Under the pieces are notes generated by a model. It worked only from the letters and a program-made list of their open reading frames with translations, did not search any database and was not told where the DNA came from. From NCBI GenBank assembly GCA_963854835.1, contig OY978525.1, positions 57,719,855 to 57,783,854 of the forward strand: 64,000 nt of DNA, given 5' to 3'. Positions 32,901 to 43,435 of the stretch are shown here, piece by piece. This stretch comes from Megamerina dolium (lineage: Eukaryota; Arthropoda; Insecta; Diptera; Megamerinidae). The first letter of the stretch is position 1; each line of letters starts with the position of its first letter. Position numbers and translations under genes: made by a program.

Positions 32901-33792
32901 TTTCCCAGACTGGCCTTTTCGGACCTTACCACCTTTCGTGCTCCGCAAGGTTTCCCTGGCCTCCGGATCCTTGAGTTCTCATTTCCTTTACTGCCAAGGA
33001 CCTTGCTGTTTCCAGCGGTATGCCCTAGGCAAGTAAAGCCTTCAGCCTGTTGCGTTCAGCCCCAGACAGCTTCACCCTATTGGTTTTGGAGTCTTCCTTT
33101 AGGAGAACGCGTTCCTCCTTAGGGGTGATGAGAGGTCCAGCCGACTCCTGGCTAAGTTGGACGTTCATCTTTTCAAGACTGTCGGAAGAAGGACCGGGTG
33201 CCCCCTCCAACTGGTGCTAGTCCATGTTCTAATTGGATATGCGACCTGGTGTCCCCTCCAGCTGATAATGAACTATAATTTCAGTGGCGTTTGGACCAAG
33301 TGCCCCCTCTTTCACTGAAGTTTTTAGGCTTTTAACCTCGTTATGCACCTTTAAAGGTGTGCAGTCCATACTTCTTTTTTTCAAATTTAGAGTCCATAAG
33401 ATCTGTTATTTGATTAAAACTTGCATTTTGGTTGCCCATGGGTGCCTCCAATGGGAAGGCAAATTGAAACGATAGGTTCGCCAGACCTTGTACGGAGATC
33501 GCTTGACTCTACTCCGTCAAGCAAGTTCGCAGGCATAGCTGTTCCACCGCGATTTTAAGGGGTTATTTTAGATCATTTATGAGTCGGTCCATGTCACACA
33601 GACTGTCAAGACTAGGCCTTAACAGTCCGTAGCATGAGCGGACTTTGCCTTGGGAGTTTTCCTTCTCCGACGCACGACTATTCGGCAACCCAAATTCAGC
33701 AGAGACATGACCGTACTGAAAATTAGCTATTGGTCAGAATTAATAGCCGCACTTCCCCTAAGGGCGGACCAATTTGCTAGTGTCTAGGCAGG
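32901..33792 (-). other. LOA-group LINE 5' leader and ORF1 C-terminus
   Basis: 33210-33025 encodes VKLSGAERNRLKALLA, the conserved ORF1 C-terminal motif of LOA/Bilbo-type LINEs. Downstream codons continue GIPLETARSLAV. Upstream (33211-33792) has Pro/Gly-rich scraps and stops; I treat it as decayed ORF1 or 5' leader. Confidence 0.6.
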
Positions 33793-36663
33793 TAACATGC
33801 TTCGCCAGCCATCTCTGTTCTTCGCTAGCTGGCGCCAGTTAGAAAATCCAAGCGCCGTCAGGTTCTTCAGTACTTGGTCTTTTCACCGGAGGTTTGGTGT
33901 TCCTCTTCTGCATCGTCCTCCAGCAGATTCCGAATATAACACCTTCTTAGCTGGAGCGTGTTCTTCCATTCGCTCGACATGACCTAGCCGGCGCAGCCGC
34001 TGGATTTTTATGCGCTTTACTATGTCAATATCGGCATACAGCTCGTACAGCTCATGGTTGTACCTTATTCGGTACTCGCCACCAGCGCAAATAGGTCCAA
34101 AGATCTTGCGTAGGACTTTTCTCTCGAAAACTCCAAGCATTCGCTCATCCGAGGTGGAAATTGTCCAGGATTCAGCGCCATATGTTAGGACAGGCATGAT
34201 GAGAGACTTGTAGAGTGTAGTCTTCGTTCTTCGAGAGAGGGCTCGACTTCTCAATTGCTTACCCAGCCCAAAGTAACACCTGTTAGCAAGAGTTATCCTA
34301 CGCATGATCTCCAAGCTGACGTCATTACTGCTGTTAATGCTGGTTCCAAGATAGACAAAGTCCCTTACTACTTCAAAAGCGTAGTTGTCAACAGTGACGT
34401 GCTGTCCAAGACGCCGGGACTCTTTGTTTGTTGACACTAGATACTTCGTCTTGCCCTCGTTCACCGTGAGACCCATCCGACGCGACTCTCTTTCTAACTC
34501 TGAGAATTCTGCACTGACTGCTCGCGTGTTCATGCCGATTATGGGGGCCTTAAAATGGGGACATGCCGATTATGTCAATATCGTCGGCATATGCTAACAG
34601 CATGACACTTTTGTTGAAGATAGTGTCATTATGTCGTAGATCAGCAGCTCGTATAATTTTCTCCATAATAAGATTGAAGAAGTCGCACGATAACGAATCA
34701 CCTTGTCTGAAACCCCGTTCGGTATTAAACAGTGCGGAGATGTCCTACCCAATTTTCACTGCACAACGGGAGTTATGCAGTGTCATTCTAGAAAGTCGAA
34801 TGAGCTTTGCAGGAATACCGAACTCAGACATTGTTGCGTAGAGGTAATCCCTTACCGGACTGTCGAAAGCGGCTTTATAATCAACAAATAGGTGGTGTGT
34901 GTCGATCTGTTTTTCTTGGGTCTTCTCCAGGATTTGGCGCAGTGTGAAAATCTGGTCGATGGTGGATTTACCAGGTCTGAAGCCACACTGATACGGTCCA
35001 ATCAGGTTGCTGAGCATAGGCTTCAACCTGTCACACAGTACGCTCGATAGAACCTTGTATGCGATGCTCAGGAGACTTATTCCACGGTAGTTGGCGCAAA
35101 TTGTGGGGTCTCCTTTTTTATGTACAGGACAGAGAACACTGAGCCTCCAATCATCAGGCATGCTTTCATCCGACCATATTCTGCTTATGAGCTGGTGCAT
35201 GCGGGTGAGCAGCTCATCGCCTCCGGTCTTAAACAACTCGGCAGGCAGGCCATCAGCACCTGCAGCTTTGTTGTTCTTCAGCCTTAAAATGGCCGTTTCA
35301 ACCTCGTCATAGTCGGGTGGTGGAATATCAACACCATCATCTGTAATTGGGGTTATCGGGCAATCTCCTCTACTGGCGGAATTGTTCGTAGCATCGCCAT
35401 TCAGTAACGTGGAGAAGTGTTCCCTCCATAGGCTCAGTACACTCTGGACATCCGTAACCAGATTCCCATTTTTATCACGACAAGAACAGGCTCCGGGATT
35501 CAAACCTCCACTCAGGCGCTTGATCTTTTCAAAGAATTTTCGATTCTCATTCTTGTCGGTACACATCTCTATCTCCTCACACTCGCGTCTTTCCAACTCC
35601 CTCAGCTTCCGCCTGAAAAGACGTCTCTCTGCACTCCTTTTCTCTCTATACCGCTCCTTAACAGCTCGCGTTACGCCTGCACGCAGGGTTTTTCGGTAGT
35701 AACCGATTACCTCCTCGGCAGCAGTAGTCATGGAGTGGGATATATGTGTCCACCGTGCGCATGTATCATCAAGTGGGGGAGTGTTCTGCATAAGCAGATC
35801 CGATAGTCGAGCGGAAAATGCATCTGCTGTCTCTGGTGATTTCAGCTTACTGACGTCGAGCTTTCTCTGTGTGGGACTTCTCTTGTTATTTGTGACACAT
35901 AGGCGTGTGCGCACCTTAGCGAGTCGATGTTGGCACCACGGATCGATTCACGTCCATCACACTGGAAGCATGCCTTCCGTCAATCACCACATGATCAATT
36001 TGGTTTCTTGTACGTTGATCTGGAGACAGCCATGTCGCTTTGTGGATGTCGAGATGCTGGAATCTGGTACCACCAATTACCATGTTTCGTGCTGCGTCGA
36101 AGTCGATCAGCCTCATTCCGTTATCGGAGGTGTTCTGGTGGAGGCTGAATTTTTCGACAGTTTGACCAAAGGTACCTTCTTTGCCCACCTTGGCATTAAA
36201 GTCGCCAAGCACGATTTTGATATCGTGGCGGTCATAAGCTTCTTCGGGGCGCTGAAAGAAGCTCTCCTTGGTCACATTGTCCTTCTCATCCGTTGAAAAA
36301 TTTTGCCTTGATGCGGATTGTGGCCAGCCGTTCGTTCACAGGCGTGAACTGTGAGACAAGATGTCGTAGTCTCTTGCTGACCAAAAATCCACATCCTAAT
36401 TCGTGCCTTTCAGCGTGGCAACAGTAGTAGATGTCACAGGACGCTCTTTTGGAGCAGCCCTGTCCTGTCCATCGCATTTCCTGGAGAGCGGTGATGTCAG
36501 CTCTGTATTTTTCGAGGACATTAACCAGCTGGATAGAGGCACCCTCCCTATAAAGGGATCGGATATTCCAGGTGCATATCCGTAAATCGTTGTCCTTTTT
36601 TCGTTTGCGGGGGTCATCAACAAAAGCGGTAGTCCTTATCCGAGGCATATTTGTTTTTTTCAT
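33793..36663 (-). pseudogene. RTE endonuclease-reverse transcriptase pseudogene
   Basis: The frame starts at the same ATG (36663) as the intact copy but is broken by deletions of 29 bp (near 36295), 9 bp (near 36230) and about 11 bp (near 35920), plus a one-base loss near 35948. A 31-bp insertion near 34544 and further changes near 34745 also break it. Long open pieces remain: 36663-36286, 36275-35916, 35914-34745 and 34533-33883. The last holds the RTE C-terminal domain. The YADD region is split by the 31-bp insertion, which adds a second copy of CATGCCGATTATG. Confidence 0.92.
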
Positions 36664-36999
36664 TGGGGGGGTTTTTTATGTGGAGGGTCCCAAACCCAAC
36701 GCACAACCTCTAACCGAGGAGATTTTCGCCACTTACTTCAGCCGCCTCCCAGCGGGTGCCAGGAAGACGTTGCCCGGTGGTCGCCACATGGAGGGCCCCC
36801 ATTAATAATAATGAAAGCGCCATCACATAGTAAGCAGAGCAAGCTATATGACTACCCCTCATTAACAAATAAAGGTATCATCACATAGCGCTCAGATCAA
36901 ACTACATGACAGCATGACTACAATCAACAAGGATTGCGCTAGCCCCACCCGGTTGAGGCAGTTAGACACGTTACCTTGCGAAAACACCACCAGACCACC
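33793..36999 (-). mobile_element. RTE LINE copy 2, damaged, lacking its 3' end
   Basis: Nearly collinear with 22689-25936. It lacks the last ~50 bp (3' UTR and tail) at the 33793 edge, where LOA-group sequence begins. Its 5' edge at 36999 matches that of the full-length copy. No target duplication could be found, as expected if the 3' end was lost after insertion. Confidence 0.92.
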
Positions 37000-37212
37000 C
37001 TGCTTACTCCCCGAGACGCTATAAAAGCCATTCGGACTGCTAGCAAGATCTTAACGACTGACCAGGAATCGTAGTAAACTACTTTCAACCTGTGCGTCGT
37101 AGGTAGTACTTAGTTTACGTGCTGGACTATGGCACAGTCTTTCATATGCCATGTTCCAGCTCATATTAAACCGCTACACCACGACAAGGTGACTACCAAA
37201 GAAGGTGATAAA
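37000..37212. other. Unassigned spacer with a TATAAAA motif
   Basis: CTATAAAAGCC at about 37020 is the only signal. No ORF or repeat match. Confidence 0.35.
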
Positions 37213-37304
37213 ATAACATAATGATAATAGAAATATTACTGTAACATTTGTAGTGAGTCAAAATGCATAAATTAGCATTATTTTGACTCACAACATCCCT
37301 CCAC
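37213..37304 (-). repeat. Truncated 3' LTR and polypurine tract of copy C
   Basis: The LTR start, TGTTGTGAGTCAAAATAATG on the minus strand, is preceded by GGGTGGAGGGA (polypurine tract, 37305-37315). The same tract precedes the LTR at 56243. Only ~90 bp of LTR remain. Confidence 0.85.
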
Positions 37305-37399
37305 CCACTATGAAGAAAAATTATCAATTTAAAAGATTGATAGTTTTTTCTTTTTAAAAATTTGTAGTTTTAAAAACGTATATACTGTGTATTTTTGTT

Positions 37400-38242
37400 T
37401 TAATATCTTACGAGTTTTTCTGGCAATCCACCATCTCCGTCGCTTATTTGTTGTATATCTGTTCTAGATGAGCCGTTGGATGAAAACGTAGGCGACGTTT
37501 TAATTTTTGCCCCTGATGCTGAAATCACTTTAAGGTGTCGAGGAGGGTTCATTTGGAATATTTAATGTACTGGAGGTGATATCCTTGGTTGATGTCTTGG
37601 TGTTGAACTTACTTGCTTTGTGCAACAGCAACCAAATTTAAGAAATAACATTGCAATGGTTATGACGATTGTTATCGTAGTCCCAGCATAAATCACCGTC
37701 ATCCATAGATTTTGTTGGTTCTCATGAAGAAACTGCGTTCTTTGCTTGATTTCAATGTTTGTTTTTAATTGCTCGAAGCTCACGTATCCTTTTTATTGCT
37801 TGTCTATATTTATAATGTTGCATTAAGCGTACCTCACAACTTGGATTTGCATATGTCATTGTCTTGTCCGGGCTTTTGCAGAGGAAACTGTTGTGATTAT
37901 TAATTCTCATACACTTTTCTCTGTCCTCCTGCCTTAAACCCGCGTATCTAGTTTTGTCTGTTGATTCTGCTACGTAGTCATAATCGAGCTTCACCACGAC
38001 ATCCCACTTGTTGTTTATGGATAATGGTATGGCGTATAGTTTGAACAGTGTATATTTCTCTTGATCCGGCATTGTGAGTTTCACCGTTACTCCTATCACA
38101 TCCGATATTGCAAAAGCTCTAACTTTTATAGTTTTGTATAGATCAAACGTTATACGGAACCACAAAGCTTTCCCTTCCAATGCCATCTTACTCATTATTT
38201 CGTTCATTTTCTCTTCTGGGATTTGTGATGGGTGTAGAATGC
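37400..38242 (-). pseudogene. env: Env-like glycoprotein remnant, C-terminal part (errantivirus type)
   Basis: Two overlapping minus-strand frames: 38242-37752 encodes about 165 codons of an ectodomain-like segment with several Cys, and 37783-37562 encodes a short helical stretch, then one hydrophobic membrane span (VIYAGTTITIVITIAMLF) and a Cys cluster (FGCCC). The position between integrase and the polypurine tract is that of env in insect errantiviruses, where Env mediates entry or transfer between cells. A frame change, the loss of the N-terminal half and an adjoining RTE scrap leave it non-functional. The homologous C-terminal tail lies at 53440-53636 in copy D. Identity as Env rests on position and membrane topology. 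Confidence 0.65.
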
Positions 38243-38440
38243 CAAGATCTTTGGACCTATTTGCGTTGGTGGCGAGTACCGAATAAGGTACAACCATGAG
38301 CTGGACGAGCTGTATGCCGATATTGACATAGTAAAGTGCATCAAAATCCAGTGGCTGCGCTGGCTAGGTCATGTCGAGCGAATGGAAGAACACGCTCCAG
38401 CTAAGAAGGTGTAATATTCGGAACCCGCTGGAGGACGACG
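38243..38440 (+). mobile_element. Internal RTE fragment
   Basis: Matches the C-terminal coding part of the RTE ORF on the plus strand, from AAGATCTTTGGACC to GGAGGACGACG. Both ends are truncated and no target duplication is visible. It replaces the upstream half of env. Confidence 0.88.
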
Positions 38441-38593
38441 TTTTTAATTTTCCATTTTTTTTATATAAATTTAGCATGAATTTGCGTTATTTCTTAAAAA
38501 AAGTGAGAATGAAACCAGGCATTTATAACGAAAACAATACGAATAACGCTGTTTATAGCAAATTATTACTTTTCGTACGTACTTGGTCGTACG

Positions 38594-38630
38594 TATAAAT
38601 AGTGGCTACGTTGGCTTTTATTCATCAGTA
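38594..38630 (+). promoter_or_regulatory. TATA-Inr core promoter candidate
   Basis: TATAAAT at 38594-38600 and an arthropod-type initiator TCAGTA at 38625-38630 place the A(+1) about 33 bp from the TATA start, which is canonical spacing. The palindromic CGTACGTACTTGGTCGTACG lies just upstream. Confidence 0.5.
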
Positions 38631-38653
38631 GTAATTTCTATTTATTAACCAAT

Positions 38654-38848
38654 ATGTTAAGATTTGCGAACCTGATTGAAAAATTATCCTGCTACTATGA
38701 CGCTTTAGAACTGTTGGAGGCTGAGCAAACCTGTGTAGAGCGGACCGACAGTGCCGTACATGATGCATTTACGAAACAGCTTAGTGTAACCTACAAGGTT
38801 ACACCTGAAGATTTTCGGGGACTTACGCTCCCCCAGATTATCAATTAA
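38654..38848 (+). CDS. Unknown 64-aa ORF behind a promoter-like segment
   Basis: The ATG at 38654 follows ACCAAT and lies 27 nt downstream of the predicted start site. The product is a soluble, Leu- and Glu-rich small protein (KLSCYYDALELLEAEQ; TPEDFRGLTLPQI) with no motif I recognise. Its TAA overlaps the ATG of a second frame (TAATG at 38846-38850) that runs about 45 codons, ending EYLVTITKLLNALEDF before entering family-2 sequence near 38985. Composition is less AT-rich than the surroundings. It may be a captured host exon, a piece of an unrecognised element, or chance. Confidence 0.35.
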   Translation: MLRFANLIEKLSCYYDALELLEAEQTCVERTDSAVHDAFTKQLSVTYKVTPEDFRGLTLPQIIN

Positions 38849-39056
38849 TGAGGATCTCCGATCTGTGCTGGGACTACGACACAGAGGTGGAGGTCTGCTT
38901 TAGGCTGTTACACCGAATGATCGGTGGTTTCCGCATTGAATACTTGGTGACCATCACCAAGTTGCTTAATGCTTTGGAGGACTTCATAATAGTCGTAGTA
39001 TATTCTTATAAATTTGAATTTTGTTCTATAAAATTTATAGTTATGTTTTTACAATG

Positions 39057-39912
39057 TTATATAATTTTACTTTTAGACAAACGGTTTTCATGTGCATTGT
39101 ATATAATGTAAGTCTTATTCACCTTGTGATAGAACTGCCCCCAGGCTTCATTGCTGGCATCTCTTGTCAGTACAAAGGGTTCTGAAGAATCTGAATATAC
39201 TAAAATTGGGGGAGAGCAAATTCCCTCCCTTAAATCTTCAAAAGCTTTCTGGCATTTATCGGTCCATTCAAATTTTGCGTCTTTCCTCAGCAACTTATTA
39301 ATTGGTAACGCCATGCCTGCCATATTTTCAACAAACTTTCGAATGCCTAAACGTCATTCTTATTTCTTGGAACAGGAATATTTTTGACACATTCTATCTT
39401 ACTGGAATCTGGCAATGCCCCTTTCTTAGTGCACTTATGACTTAGGAAATTATCTCTTTTCCCAAAAACTGGCACTTCCCTGTGTTTAGTTTTAAGTTAT
39501 GTTTACGTAAGAGTTCAAACAATCTCCCCACACATGACACATGACGGAATTTGACACATGTTGTGTCAAATTCCGTCCATAGACAACAATATCATCCAAA
39601 TACACAAAACAATCTATTCCCTGAAGTCCAGTCAACACATGATTCATTAATCTTTGAAAAGTAGCAGGTTAAACCGTTAACCCGAAAGGCATTCTATATA
39701 ATGCCCGACATCTGAACTAAAAGCGGTTTTTCTCTGTCAGATCCTTCCATTAGAATTTGATGATATCCATCTAGTCTCCATTTCTTCTTTCCATCGCTTC
39801 CCGCCTTCTTTGGAACTAATATTATTGGTGAATTCCATGGGAAAGAACTGGGAACGATTATTTCATCGTCCAACATTTTATTTACCTGACTATTAATATC
39901 CTCCTTATGCAC
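39057..39912 (-). pseudogene. pol: RT and RNase H of copy C, with deletions
   Basis: 39912-39694 starts with HKEDINSQVNKMLDD and PWNSPIILVPKKAG, then skips motif A through a ~100-bp deletion that joins to GYHQILMEG. The YLDD region near 39590 is readable (CFVYLD) but is followed by a small inverted duplication. The thumb/RNase H start at 39323-39118 (FEWTDKCQKAFEDL, FVLTRDASNEA, whose third position is R) then jumps to the pol-env spacer. Integrase is deleted. Confidence 0.82.
39543..39577. repeat. Perfect 15-bp inverted repeat with 5-nt loop
   Basis: The left arm GACGGAATTTGACAC (39543-39557) and right arm GTGTCAAATTCCGTC (39563-39577) flank ATGTT. Copy D has only one arm-like sequence here, so the second arm arose in copy C. 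Confidence 0.9.
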
Positions 39913-40054
39913 TTCTGGTAACCTAATTTACTGGTGCCTGATCTGCCTTTACTGGTATCGTGTGCTTTATGCCTGTTATGTAAGACAATTTATCGCCTTC
40001 CAAATAAAACAAATCGTGAAATGACTTGAAGATGTCTTCCATCGATTTTCTTTC

Positions 40055-41069
40055 TTACATATTTAGGTTTGAATCTAACTTAACCGTTTCTAATATTTTA
40101 GTAACCCTCTTGTAATTACTCTTTTCCCTAATGCTATTTATTTTAGAAACTGTATCATGCTCTATATGCTCTATATGATTGAATATAACTATATTAATTC
40201 TCATATCGTTATACACAGTATACGATTTCGTATTTGTATTCAGTATTGGTACATAAACTTTATTATTTGTGACACATCCCAATGTCTCACCTAAGAATAT
40301 CCCGGGAGAAACTTCTTGTTTTTCCACTATAACCGTTTCCAAATCAGTGTTTACATTCAAGGGAACTATCCTCATAGTTCTCCCTGGTACTACAATCTCA
40401 CTGTTGTAGAGTACTCTATTAGCCTCGTTCAATGATTTGAGAGGTAAAGTCATTAAATGCTGTTTTCGCTCATCGAAAAAAATCAGCCTCTTTTTCATTG
40501 TATTGAGAATCGATCGGTTCCATAAATTGTCTCGTCCTAGGATACCATCTGCAGGTATCCCTCTCTCTTCAGATATTATATGTAATTCTAAATTCAATTC
40601 ATTCAATTCATTAGTCTTGGCCCTAACGTGGTATCAAATCCTCCGAATGCACCACTAAGATTTTTCTTAGAATTCCCTTTCTGCTAACGTTTTTGTTAAT
40701 TACTGTTGATTTTACTAAACTGGTATCTGCCCCAGAGTCTACAAGTAAACTGAGTTTTCCATTTTTTGCTTCCTCACACGGAAACTCAATGAACACATAA
40801 TCTACATCAGAGATTCCAAAACAATAACCACGATTGCTATCACTGGATGCGAAAGAAGGGGTAACAATCCCTCTGGACGCTTGACTACCAACTTCCACCA
40901 TCCTACTACCTGACGTGGAGGGTGTGTCAACAATCTTTAAAGACGCATGAATGACACCTTCCATTTCATTTGGCCTATCTTTAGCAAAATTTTGGGGTTC
41001 CCGGTTTATTGGCCGTACCTGGGCCCCCCGTAGTTTCCCTGAGTAGGCCCTACATTTTCCTAGCTTCAC
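40055..41069 (-). pseudogene. pol: Protease region of copy C
   Basis: 41069-40623 contains LSLLVDSGADTSLVKS, the retroviral-type aspartic protease active site (DSGA). 40606-40055 continues with ERGIPADGILGRDN (the flap/helix region), then the linker toward RT. A frame change separates them at about 40615, at the same place as in copy D. The linker ends at a stop shared with copy D. Confidence 0.85.
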
Positions 41070-42441
41070 TTACTATGGCCTGTTTTTGGAGTATAATTCC
41101 CTTGCGGCTTTGAATTGTTTGTGAATGACGTACAAGATAGATTGAACTCATGCCCATATTGCTTACATTTTATACAGAAGTGTGTATTTTTCGTTTTAAA
41201 ACATTCGTCCCTTGTGTGTCCCTTCTTGTAGCAGAAGGAACAGGTAGGAACTTTCCTTTGGCCGTTTTGAGGATTTTCTTTATGCTTTGAGTACTGATTT
41301 GCCTTAAATGGCACTTTATTATTTCTCGTTTTGGTGGAACGCTACTATGTTACCTGTTTGGTTTTGGGAATCTTCATAAGAATTTAATAAGGTATTGAGA
41401 CCTACATTGGCTCCCACGTTAAGTGTGTAGTGCTGTTGCCCTCTGTTGAGCAGGATATTCGACCTCTCTAGCTCCTGCAGTAGTCCTCGGTCTTCTTTTC
41501 CCCCATATATGGTTTTGACACAGTGAGTTGCTGCGGTTTTCAATTCGTCTAATCTCCTGGCGAACGCTCTTATGCTTTCTTGTAGTCATTGCCGTGCAAA
41601 CTGGATTTGGTGAGTGATGGGTTCTAGATGGGCTATTTTCAGATATGTGTTTCTTAGAAGTCTATATAATTCTTCCGAATTGGCAAATTTTTTCGCCAAT
41701 ACCAAATTAAACTCATCTCCGTACAGACGTTGCTTTATACAGGATATGAAATCTTCCAACTCATCTGGTATGATTCCTTTGCTGGCTAATTTACACCCAG
41801 CATAAATTGGTGGACTTCCGTTCTCACATCTTTTGACTCAGCTCCAGTGAGTACTGGAACTAGTCTACTAACCATCTGCGCTATCTCGTCTATTTGCATT
41901 TTTTCCGTTGTTTGTGGCTGCGAGTTCGTAAGTATCTTACAGGTGTATGGCGGAGATGAGGTGTATTTTCTGCTAAACTGCGTTCTCTCTTAAGATTCCT
42001 TACTTGGGCCTGGAGGGCGCTTAATTGCTCAGTGTCCACGGAGGTTCTGAGTCTCTTTTCTATAAATTCCTCGGAAATATTTCTCTCCTTAAGAAATCTT
42101 TCTAACTCCTGATTCCTTCTGTGGAATTCTACGTTCTTTGCTTCTAGTTGTTCAGCTTCCAACCATTGGTTTACAATTCTTAATCTGAGGTTTATTATTT
42201 GTATCTCCGCTGCATCCAAATTGTCCTTTACAACTAAACTTGCTTCACCCTGTGTTTCTAAAAGGTTCCTTAATTCTGTTAATGTAGCATCTAGTTCCTC
42301 ACCTGGTGCTACTACTTTGCCGTGCTGCACTTTCGATTTCATGAGCTCGTATTGCTCGTAAGTACTATGTTTCGTAATTAAATCCCACACGAAAGTGGTG
42401 GCTTCCTGAATTGCAATATTTGAGGAGATACAAACCTCCAT
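41066..42441 (-). pseudogene. gag: gag of copy C
   Basis: 42441-41890 encodes 183 residues, mostly coiled-coil (LLETQGEASLVVKDNLDA, LEAEQLEAKNVEF), identical to copy D in translation. Then come stops at about 41790 and 41590, a further piece at 41543-41319 (NILLNRGQQHYTLNV), and two zinc knuckles in 41314-41066: CSFCYKKGHTRDEC (CX2CX4HX4C) and CIKCKQYGHEFNLSC (last spacing 5 instead of 4). The same breaks occur in copy D. Confidence 0.85.
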
Positions 42442-42575
42442 CAGATGTTATCCTGGAACACAAATCTATATTTATGCGCTAGGGAACAATGGAATCCTAA
42501 TACTGCGTTAAACGTTTAACGTAAAATATCTTGTCTTACAAGATACTTCGCAGTATCCTACCGGCTGCGCCAAAA

Positions 42576-43435
42576 TGTTGCGTCCTTCCTCGATTCTTCT
42601 CAGATAACTTAATTTTTAGGACTAACCTCATTTATTCTGCTTCTGTTTCCTGCAAACACAATTAATTTTCACAGTTATTAAGTTTTTCTCTTCACAATAT
42701 AGTTTTTATTGATTTCCGTTAATTAGTTTCTCTTTCACAATGCGTTTTCAAGTTCACGGGATATTAAATTCTTTACAATACAACTTTTGTTTCACTGGAT
42801 ATTAAATCCTTTCACAGTGTACACTCAATAGCAAACACGCGCTAACTCGCTCTTCGAGTTATCTTAATACACTTGCTTATCTAACTCATTGACTGCATTC
42901 ATTTCAGGTCTTGTCTTAGTTTATATAGCCTAAAATATATATCATAATTTACAATTTAACCCCATTTTAGTATAAACGTTTTCTGAAGAAATGGCCATAT
43001 CTTAAGTAGGTCAATTCATTGCAATTTCTTCAGTAGATCATATTTATAACTTATTTTTAGTAAGTCGTCATTATTATTTGTAGTTAATACTTCTTGTTGT
43101 AAATATTGTGCATGCGTTCAATATTATGTATGCCTGGTTGTTGCTTATTTTGTTTTTCTTTTTGGCTTTTGTTATCTTTTCACTGTGTATGGTTGTTGAA
43201 TTATTTCATAATCATATAGCGAGGTACGATTACGCTGACCACGCATTTTTATAAATATATTACAACACATTTTAGCCAATTATAATTACATTATGCATAG
43301 TGTGTTGATTATCATTAATTAATGGTTACAGTAAATACACATAATAAAATAACATAACGATAATAATAGTATTACTATAAAATTTGTAGTGAGTCAAAAT
43401 GCATAAATTAGATGAGCATTATTTGACTCACAACA
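42576..43435 (-). repeat. 5' LTR of copy C
   Basis: 860 bp, TGTTG...CAACA on the sense strand. The primer site TGGCGCAGCCGGTAGGAT (tRNA-Ser type) is at 42555-42572, read on the minus strand. The outer edge is followed by GTAT (43436-43439). Confidence 0.92.

Larger units (their letters stand above)
28086..33792 (-). mobile_element. R1/LOA-group LINE with RNase H, split by a Jockey LINE
   Basis: Minus-strand order: 5' leader/ORF1 end (33792-33025), endonuclease (about 32900-32164), linker (32034-31654), start of RT (31640-31330), then the Jockey insertion (about 31300-29586), then RT palm and thumb (29585-29060), RNase H (28814-28275) and the C-terminal finger (to about 28086). It directly abuts the 3'-truncated RTE copy 2 at 33792/33793. 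The RNase H and the ORF1 signature favour LOA; clade assignment is tentative. Confidence 0.8.
37213..43435 (-). mobile_element. Ty3/gypsy family 2, copy C (minus strand, with env remnant)
   Basis: Minus-strand order: 5' LTR (43435-42576), primer site, gag, protease, RT, part of RNase H, a pol-env spacer (39115-38985, also found at 52415-52550), an env C-terminal region (38242-37400), polypurine tract and the first ~90 bp of the 3' LTR (37304-37213). A foreign block (38243-38985, with an RTE scrap and a promoter-like segment) lies between. From the LTR to about 39780 it is nearly identical to copy D; downstream the two differ clearly. Confidence 0.85.

Noticed and set aside
32501..33122. Plus-strand ORFs of 101-157 codons
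   Set aside because: Antisense to the LOA-group endonuclease and ORF1 end, which carry the conserved motifs.
35730..36296. 188-codon plus-strand ORF
   Set aside because: Antisense shadow of the damaged RTE copy; its existence depends on deletions in that copy.
37020..37212. TATAAAA at about 37020 as a gene promoter
   Set aside because: No initiator at suitable distance and no ORF downstream; it probably belongs to decayed repeat sequence.
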